From an uncultured Pelagibacteraceae bacterium (lineage in GTDB: Bacteria; Pseudomonadota; Alphaproteobacteria; Pelagibacterales; Pelagibacteraceae), in contig CACDRL010000006.1 in NCBI GenBank assembly GCA_902555435.1, positions 42,501 through 91,968 on the forward strand: a stretch of 49,468 nucleotides of DNA. The letters run 5' to 3'. Position 1 is the stretch's first letter, and each line of letters begins with the position of its first letter. Position numbers and translations under genes: made by a program. This document shows positions 44,833 through 49,468 of the stretch, piece after piece. The notes under the pieces are model-generated. The model had not been told where the DNA came from. It made no database searches and was given only the letters and a program-made list of their open reading frames with translations.

Positions 44833-44907
44833 TGGTGGCTGAGGAAGGATTCGCACCTCCGACACAAGCCTTTTCAGGGCTCTGCTCTACTCCTGAGCTA
44901 CTCAGCC
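44833..44907 (-). tRNA. tRNA-Phe (GAA), off-consensus T-loop
   Basis: A 75-nt cloverleaf on the minus strand. Acceptor GGCTGAG/CTCAGCC is perfect, with A73 and encoded CCA. D-stem is GCTC/GAGC with loop AGGAGTA. Anticodon stem GAGCC/GGCTT has loop CTGAAAA, giving GAA (Phe). T-stem GGAGG/CCTTC has loop TGCGAAT, so position 55 is G rather than T. The 5' end lies 4 nt after the infA stop on the same strand, so it is probably excised from an infA-tRNA transcript. Confidence 0.93.
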
Positions 44908-44911
44908 TTAT

Positions 44912-45127
44912 TTATCCTCTAAAGATAATTCTTCCTTTAGTAAGATCGTAAGGTGTCATCTCCACAGTTACATTATCACCTTGAAGAACTCTAATTCTGT
45001 TTTTTCTTAACTTACCTGCTGTGTGAGCTGTAACAGTATGACCATTCTCTAACTTAACTCTAAACATTGCATTTGGAAGTAGGTCTATTACTGTCCCCTT
45101 GAATTCAAGTAAGTCTTGTTTTGACAA
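44912..45127 (-). CDS. infA: translation initiation factor IF-1
   Basis: A 71-residue S1-like OB-fold protein with [58 protein letters not shown], the normal IF-1 pattern. It binds the A site of the 30S subunit during initiation. It follows hisD by 2 bp and is followed by tRNA-Phe after 4 nt. The murA-DUF2948-hisD-infA order recurs in alphaproteobacteria. Confidence 0.96.
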   Translation of the reverse strand: MSKQDLLEFKGTVIDLLPNAMFRVKLENGHTVTAHTAGKLRKNRIRVLQGDNVTVEMTPYDLTKGRIIFRG

Positions 45128-45129
45128 AT

Positions 45130-46413
45130 TTATTTTCTCCTTATTCTTTTTAACACTGATTGAGCATGCCCAACCAGGCCTTCGTAATTTGCAAGTGTTA
45201 TAACTGATGGTCCAAGACTTTCAATACCCTTTTTTGATAGGTTTATGTATGAAATTCTTTTGTAGAATTCGTTTACACTTATACCACTTGAATATTTTGC
45301 TGATCCATTAGTTGGTAAAACATGGTTTGAACCCACATTATAATCCGTCATAGCCATAACAGCATATTTTCCTAAACAAATTGATCCTGAATTTTTTATT
45401 TTTGAAACAATGGATTTATAGTTTTTAACATTTAACTCTAAATGCTCTGGAGATATTTTATTAACAATATTTATAATTTTTTTATCTGAATTTACATACA
45501 TTAAAATTCCATTATTTTGCAAACTTCTCTTCGCAATAGATTCTCTTGGAATTTCTTTTAATTGTTTAAATATTTCAGTTTTAACTTTATCTAATAAGTT
45601 TTTATATTTTGAAATTAATATACACTGTGCAAGATCATCATGTTCTGCTTGCCCTATTAAATCACTTGCAACCCATTCTGGATTTGAATACTTATCACAA
45701 ACTATTGTAACTTCAGAAGGGCCAGCAGTCATACCCTCAATTCCAACATCTCCAAAAACTTCTTTTTTTGCAGCTGCAACGTAAGTATTTCCAGGCCCTA
45801 CAATTTTATCAACTTTTTTTATTTTTTTAGTCCCATAAGAAACTGCAGCAATAGCAGATGGTCCTCCAATTGAATAAATTTCCTTTATTTTACATTTTTT
45901 AGCAGCATATAATACTGCAGGATTTTGTTTTCCTTTATAGCCTGGGTTAATCATAACTATTCTTTTTACACCAGCAACAATAGCTGGAATTGCATTCATT
46001 AATACACTAGATGGATAGGATGCTGTTGAACCAGGTACATAAATTGCAACCGAGTCTAATGGTAAATATTTATACTCAAGTTTATTTTTAAATTTATCAG
46101 TGTAAGAAATATTTTTAAACTTTTGTAATGAATGAAATTTATAAATCCTGTCGTAAGCAGTATCGATAGATTTTTTTACTATAGAATTTAATGATTGAAT
46201 TGATTTTTGAATTTGATTTGAGCTAGGCTTAATTACTGAATTTTTATTAAATTTTTTCTCATATTTCAGTAAGGCTTTATCGCCATTTTTTTTAACATCT
46301 TTAATTATGTTTGTGACTGAAACAGAACTTGATTGAACTTTTCTCTTTCTTTGCATTAACAAATTATCTAATAATTTATCAAAATTTTTCTTACTGCTAT
46401 CTAAAATCTTCAT
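45130..46413 (-). CDS. hisD: histidinol dehydrogenase
   Basis: Oxidises histidinol to histidine in two steps. The 427-residue protein has the family blocks [47 protein letters not shown], the zinc-binding [16 protein letters not shown], the EHLEL segment and [17 protein letters not shown]. It lies in the murA-DUF2948-hisD-infA run with gaps of 2 bp, away from hisG and hisZ. Confidence 0.96.
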   Translation of the reverse strand: MKILDSSKKNFDKLLDNLLMQRKRKVQSSSVSVTNIIKDVKKNGDKALLKYEKKFNKNSVIKPSSNQIQKSIQSLNSIVKKSIDTAYDRIYKFHSLQKFKNISYTDKFKNKLEYKYLPLDSVAIYVPGSTASYPSSVLMNAIPAIVAGVKRIVMINPGYKGKQNPAVLYAAKKCKIKEIYSIGGPSAIAAVSYGTKKIKKVDKIVGPGNTYVAAAKKEVFGDVGIEGMTAGPSEVTIVCDKYSNPEWVASDLIGQAEHDDLAQCILISKYKNLLDKVKTEIFKQLKEIPRESIAKRSLQNNGILMYVNSDKKIINIVNKISPEHLELNVKNYKSIVSKIKNSGSICLGKYAVMAMTDYNVGSNHVLPTNGSAKYSSGISVNEFYKRISYINLSKKGIESLGPSVITLANYEGLVGHAQSVLKRIRRK

Positions 46414-46415
46414 CT

Positions 46416-46811
46416 CTACTTTATTTCGCTTTGATCCTCTAATATTGCTTCAATCGTTTCAGCGGTTAAAGCGATATGTGCATTATTACTAAAAAAGAGA
46501 TTTATTTCATAAACATCATTATTTTTCAAATAATCTATTCCTACTAATTCTAAAATCATTTCTTCATTAGATTGATCAATATTTTTTGACTTTACCTTAT
46601 CAACAAAATCAAATCTGCAGATACTATTGACTTTTTTATCCTCATTTTCACTTTCTACTTTAATACGCTCAATTGATAATAAAAATACCTTATTAGACTC
46701 TAGGTACTTAATGTCTGAAACTTTTACTTTAGCTCCTGAACTACAAGCTGAAATCATTTGTAATCCGTCTTTGTCTGTAGCAATAATTTTAGCTAAATAT
46801 TTATTCATCAT
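46416..46811 (-). CDS. DUF2948 family protein
   Basis: A 131-residue protein of unknown function, found in alphaproteobacteria between murA and hisD as here. Segments KIIATDKDGLQMISACSSGAKVKVSDIKYL, ICRFDFVDKV and AHIALTAETIEAILED match that family. No enzymatic motif or membrane segment is visible. Its start overlaps the murA stop by 4 bp. MMNKY gives two adjacent possible starts. Confidence 0.85.
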   Translation of the reverse strand: MMNKYLAKIIATDKDGLQMISACSSGAKVKVSDIKYLESNKVFLLSIERIKVESENEDKKVNSICRFDFVDKVKSKNIDQSNEEMILELVGIDYLKNNDVYEINLFFSNNAHIALTAETIEAILEDQSEIK

Positions 46812-48067
46812 TTAAATCTCTTTATTTTAACACCAATATTTTTTAATTTATTTTCAATTTTTTCATAACCGCGATCTAAATGATAAATCCTGTTAATTAT
46901 AGATCTCCCTTGTGCAACTGAAGCTGCTAAGACAAGTGCCACTGATGCTCTTAAGTCGCTAGACATTACCTCTGCACCAATAAATTTCGTATTACCCTCA
47001 ATATAAGCTTTATTATTTTTAATTGTAATATTTGCACCTAATCTCTGTAATTCAGCAACATGCATAAATCTATTTTCAAAAATATTCTCTGTGATTAAAC
47101 TTTTTCCTTTTGCTTTACACATTAAGACCATTAATTGCGCCTGTAGATCTGTTGGAATTCCAGGAAACTCTTTTGTTTTAATATTTTTAATAGACTTAAT
47201 TTTTTCTGGTCCATTTATATGAATTTTATTTTTGTTTACTTTTATTTTGGCTCCTGTTTGTTTTAATAAATTAAGTTCTGTATTAATTATTTTTGGATCT
47301 AAATTATTAATTTCTAAATTCCCTTTAGTTAGAGTGGCTGCTACACAAAAAGTACCAGCTTCAATTCTGTCAGTCATCACAGAATACTTAATTGATTTTA
47401 AAGAACTTACTCCGTTAACAGTACACGTTCTTCCTTTCCAATTAATTTTTGCGCCTGCTGAATTAAGAAAATTAGTAAGGTCTTTTATTTCTGGCTCAAC
47501 AGCACAGTTTCTTAATACTGTTTTTCCTTTTGCTAAACATGCAGCAATTATAGAATTTTCAGTTGCTCCAACAGTAATTTTAGGAAATCTAATTAGTCCA
47601 CCTTTAAGTTTGCCAAAAGATTTTGCCAAAATGTAACCATCTTTAATTTCATAATTCATCCCAAGTTGTGCTAAAGCTGATAAATGATAATTAACTGGCC
47701 TTGCACCAATTAAGCAACCGCCCGGTAATGATGTTTTTGACTTATGATACTTTGCAACCAAAGGTCCTAATACTAAAATTGAACCTCTCATTGTTTTAAC
47801 TAATGAATAACTTGCAAAAGTTTTCATATTTTTATTGTTTGAAATTTTTGCAGTTTTTTTATCTTTAGAAAGTTCAATTTTTGATCCAAGAGACTTAAGT
47901 AAATTAAGCATAGTACTAATATCTTTTACTCTTGGTAGGTTTTGAATAGTTACTGGTAAATCAAAAAGTAATGTAGCTGCTAATATTGGCAATGCTGCAT
48001 TTTTAGAACCTGATATTGAAACTTTGCCCTTGATTTTGCTAGGACCATCAATCAGAAATTTGTCCAT
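46808..48067 (-). CDS. murA: UDP-N-acetylglucosamine 1-carboxyvinyltransferase
   Basis: The first committed step of peptidoglycan synthesis. The 419-residue protein has the substrate residues K22 and N23 in GSKNAALPILAA and the catalytic cysteine C118 in PGGCLIGARPV (so the Cys form that fosfomycin targets). FPGIPTDLQAQLMVLM and DLRASVALVLA are also typical. It is 3 bp after dcd. Confidence 0.96.
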   Translation of the reverse strand: MDKFLIDGPSKIKGKVSISGSKNAALPILAATLLFDLPVTIQNLPRVKDISTMLNLLKSLGSKIELSKDKKTAKISNNKNMKTFASYSLVKTMRGSILVLGPLVAKYHKSKTSLPGGCLIGARPVNYHLSALAQLGMNYEIKDGYILAKSFGKLKGGLIRFPKITVGATENSIIAACLAKGKTVLRNCAVEPEIKDLTNFLNSAGAKINWKGRTCTVNGVSSLKSIKYSVMTDRIEAGTFCVAATLTKGNLEINNLDPKIINTELNLLKQTGAKIKVNKNKIHINGPEKIKSIKNIKTKEFPGIPTDLQAQLMVLMCKAKGKSLITENIFENRFMHVAELQRLGANITIKNNKAYIEGNTKFIGAEVMSSDLRASVALVLAASVAQGRSIINRIYHLDRGYEKIENKLKNIGVKIKRFK

Positions 48068-48070
48068 AAC

Positions 48071-48631
48071 TTACTTTTTAATTTTAGCAACCTGAATAGT
48101 AGTTTGTCCCTGATATTTACCGTTCTTAGATTTATAAGTTGTCTCTGGTTGAGTTTCTGATTTAAAAAATAAAAATTGGGCTATACCTTCATTAGAATAA
48201 ATTTTTGCTGGATTAGGTGTAGTGTTGCTTAGCTCTATAACTATATTTCCCTCAAATTCGTTTTCAATAGGAGTTACATTGCAAATTATACCTGTTCTTG
48301 CGTAAGTACTTTTGCCAACACATATACAAAGTACATCTTTTGGAATTCTAAAATATTCTACTGTTTTAGCCAAAACAAATGAGTTTGGAGGAATAATACA
48401 ATGCGGTCCCTTTTTTTCTATAAAATTGTCATCCGAAAAATTTTTTGGATCGACTAAGGAATTATTTACATTAGTGAATATTCTATATTCATCAGAAATC
48501 CTAACATCATAACCCATACTACTTAATCCATATGATATTTTTCCTTCTGCAACTTGATGATCTAAAAATGGTTCAATCATATTGTGCTCTTTACACATCT
48601 TCTTAATCCACGAGTCAGGCTGAATAGACAT
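48071..48631 (-). CDS. dcd: dCTP deaminase
   Basis: Deaminates dCTP to dUTP for thymidylate supply. The 186-residue trimeric enzyme has [70 protein letters not shown] and [19 protein letters not shown], all family signatures. Its ATG overlaps the stop of a 33-codon lysine-rich ORF (TAATG). Confidence 0.95.
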   Translation of the reverse strand: MSIQPDSWIKKMCKEHNMIEPFLDHQVAEGKISYGLSSMGYDVRISDEYRIFTNVNNSLVDPKNFSDDNFIEKKGPHCIIPPNSFVLAKTVEYFRIPKDVLCICVGKSTYARTGIICNVTPIENEFEGNIVIELSNTTPNPAKIYSNEGIAQFLFFKSETQPETTYKSKNGKYQGQTTIQVAKIKK

Positions 48632-48732
48632 TACTTAGATTTTTTTTTATTTTTTTTTTGAAATAGTTTTCTTTTTTTTAAATTTTTTCTTAAAGCTAAG
48701 CTCAAACGCTCATTTTTATCTTTAGAACTCAT
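48631..48732 (-). CDS. small lysine-rich protein (33 aa)
   Basis: An ORF of 33 codons, [20 protein letters not shown] to the C-terminal KKNKKKSK. It starts with ATGA overlapping the stop of the 66-residue gene upstream and ends TAATG overlapping the dcd start, so it is fused into the translational chain on both sides. It is strongly basic (about 14 Lys and 3 Arg) with no hydrophobic segment. It may bind nucleic acid or be a short conserved leader for dcd. I do not recognise a family. Confidence 0.6.
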   Translation of the reverse strand: MSSKDKNERLSLALRKNLKKRKLFQKKNKKKSK

Positions 48733-48929
48733 TCTTTGTTGGGATTGGTCAAAAAATCTAACGATATTGGTTTATTAGGATCTAATGTTTTTGATGTGGG
48801 TTCTTCTTTTTTTGGGCCTTCTTTAGCTAAACGTTTAGCTTTTTTTTCGGCAAGCTTTCTTTCTCTTTTAGCTTGCTTCTCCATAAGCTTGTTGCCTTTT
48901 GTTGATTTATAATCGTAGTGAATTCCCAT
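48729..48929 (-). CDS. small charged hypothetical protein (66 aa)
   Basis: A 66-residue protein, MGIHYDYKSTKGNKLMEKQA followed by a Lys/Arg/Ala/Glu-rich helix (about 16-40) and a Pro-containing tail ending [19 protein letters not shown] second possible start is Met16. I do not recognise the family. A perfect TATAAT on the minus strand (48955-48960) lies about 26 bp upstream, so this is probably the first gene of a run continuing through the 33-residue ORF, dcd, murA, DUF2948, hisD, infA and tRNA-Phe. Confidence 0.65.
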   Translation of the reverse strand: MGIHYDYKSTKGNKLMEKQAKRERKLAEKKAKRLAKEGPKKEEPTSKTLDPNKPISLDFLTNPNKE

Positions 48930-49027
48930 AACATTTTTTTAGTAGATATAGATCATTATAATGAAAAAATTAAGGCAATAATTTGAAAAAAATGCTTTAT
49001 TATCAATAAATTAGTTAATGTATTTTA

Positions 49028-49101
49028 GCTCCTGTAGTTAAATGGCATAACAAGTCATTGGTAATGACTAGTTCCCTGGTCAGTACAGGGTGGGAGCACC
49101 A
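49028..49101 (+). tRNA. tRNA-Thr (GGT), off-consensus T-loop
   Basis: A 74-nt cloverleaf on the plus strand. Acceptor GCTCCTG/TGGGAGC (two G-U pairs near the base), A73 and encoded CCA. D-stem GTTA/TAAC has loop AATGGCA with normal G18 G19. Anticodon stem AGTCA/TGACT has loop TTGGTAA, giving GGT (Thr). T-stem CCCTG/CAGGG has loop GTCAGTA, so positions 54 and 58 are G and G rather than T and A. A weak TTGAAA/TAAATT pair (48983-48988, 49007-49012) could be its promoter. Confidence 0.9.
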
Positions 49102-49468
49102 TTAATTTCTGTAAAATTTTTTTCTAAAAATAATTGAAATTAAAATTAGTGCAAAAAAAGTTAAAAGAGGAATATAGATATCTGGAGAAAAAATAATGTC
49201 TACTATTCCAGGTGCTTGAGAATTTTGATCAATTAATTTTTCAATACCAGACCCAACTGACACAACCAAAAAAACCTGAGGAATTATTCCTAAGAATGTT
49301 GCAAATAAAAAATTTTTTACTTTAACATTAAATAAAGTAGGTAAGAGACAACTTATTTGCCATGGAACTCCTCCTATAAATCTGTAAATAAGTAAATAAA
49401 TAAATTCAGATTTTTTAAATTTAATTTCAAGATTTCCAAATTTTTTAAGAAATTTTTCTCTAATTAAA
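49102..49468 (-). CDS. VTT/DedA-like (TVP38 family) membrane protein, C-terminal part
   Basis: The minus-strand frame, open from the right edge to a TAA at 49102-49104, encodes about 121 residues. They include FIYLLIYRFIGGVPWQISCL, LPTLFNVKVKNFLFATFLG, IIPQVFLVVSVGSGIEKLI and a final hydrophobic helix (PLLTFFALILISIIF) with a basic end. RFxGGxPWxxxxxLxxLxxVKxxxFxxATxLG is the pattern of VTT-domain (SNARE-associated/DedA-like) integral membrane proteins. The N-terminus lies outside the window. The stop codon abuts the CCA of tRNA-Thr with no spacer. Confidence 0.75.
   Translation of the reverse strand, partial: LIREKFLKKFGNLEIKFKKSEFIYLLIYRFIGGVPWQISCLLPTLFNVKVKNFLFATFLGIIPQVFLVVSVGSGIEKLIDQNSQAPGIVDIIFSPDIYIPLLTFFALILISIIFRKKFYRN

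Overview
The window looks like a chromosome segment from a SAR11-clade alphaproteobacterium (Pelagibacterales). The evidence is a 16S rRNA gene whose central region reads as a SAR11 16S, very AT-rich DNA (about 30% G+C by eye, not counted), Lys/Asn/Ile-rich proteins, extreme gene packing, and a tandem glycine riboswitch in front of malate synthase G, an arrangement known from SAR11. No insertion sequence, prophage block or CRISPR array is visible. Nearly everything is core metabolism and information processing.

Layout. 1-1242 is the 5' part of a 16S gene (minus strand, cut by the window edge), followed by its leader and promoter region up to 1577. 1578-10113 holds an M23 peptidase, the minus-strand run lysC-ispG-prfA-prmC-DUF4167, ubiG, a DUF1178 protein and argJ. 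10179-16275 holds secA, accA and the glycine-riboswitch-controlled malate synthase. 16262-18933 is the conserved SRP RNA-dnaX-ybaB-recR block. 18980-24921 carries pheA, kdsB, a membrane cytochrome c, argF-argD, gcrA and a complex-I-associated SDR protein. 24938-37359 is a continuous plus-strand run of 14 genes: rnd, kdsD, lptC, lptB, aroA, cmk, rpsA, ihfB, pyrF, trpF, trpB, trpA, accD, folC. Many of their start and stop codons overlap. 37356-40981 is a minus-strand trxA/nuclease block (ExoI-like, PD-(D/E)XK, RmuC). 41108-44303 is a histidine unit: tRNA-His, hisS, hisZ, hisG. 44477-48929 carries cspA, tRNA-Phe, infA, hisD, DUF2948, murA, dcd and two small lysine-rich ORFs. The window ends with tRNA-Thr and the C-terminus of a VTT/DedA-like membrane protein.

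How the genes work together. Amino-acid biosynthesis is spread through the window: Arg (argJ, argF, argD), Trp (trpF, trpB, trpA), Phe (pheA), shikimate (aroA), Asp family (lysC) and His (hisG, hisZ, hisD). Envelope genes are present (kdsB, kdsD, lptC, lptB, murA, M23 peptidase), as are both carboxyltransferase subunits of acetyl-CoA carboxylase (accA, accD), at separate loci. Glycine sensing is tied to glyoxylate use through the riboswitch on glcB.

Most unusual observations. (1) All three tRNAs have T-loops that break the T54-T55-C56-R57-A58 consensus, and tRNA-His sits 5 nt in front of hisS. (2) trpB is broken by a 10-G tract, and the encoded TrpB departs from normal TrpB at several active-site positions. 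(3) Cytidylate kinase has lost its P-loop lysine. (4) AccA carries a C-terminal transmembrane tail. (5) dnaX has an in-frame A AAA AAG heptamer with a nearby -1 stop, placed where a gamma-type product would end. (6) The SRP RNA has a U-UAAC-G apical loop and runs directly into dnaX. (7) lptA is missing between lptC and lptB. (8) A phage-like PD-(D/E)XK nuclease sits between ExoI and RmuC. (9) A 33-codon lysine-rich ORF is start/stop coupled on both sides. I saw no strong sign of a wholly new multi-gene system. The unusual signals lie inside otherwise ordinary housekeeping genes.
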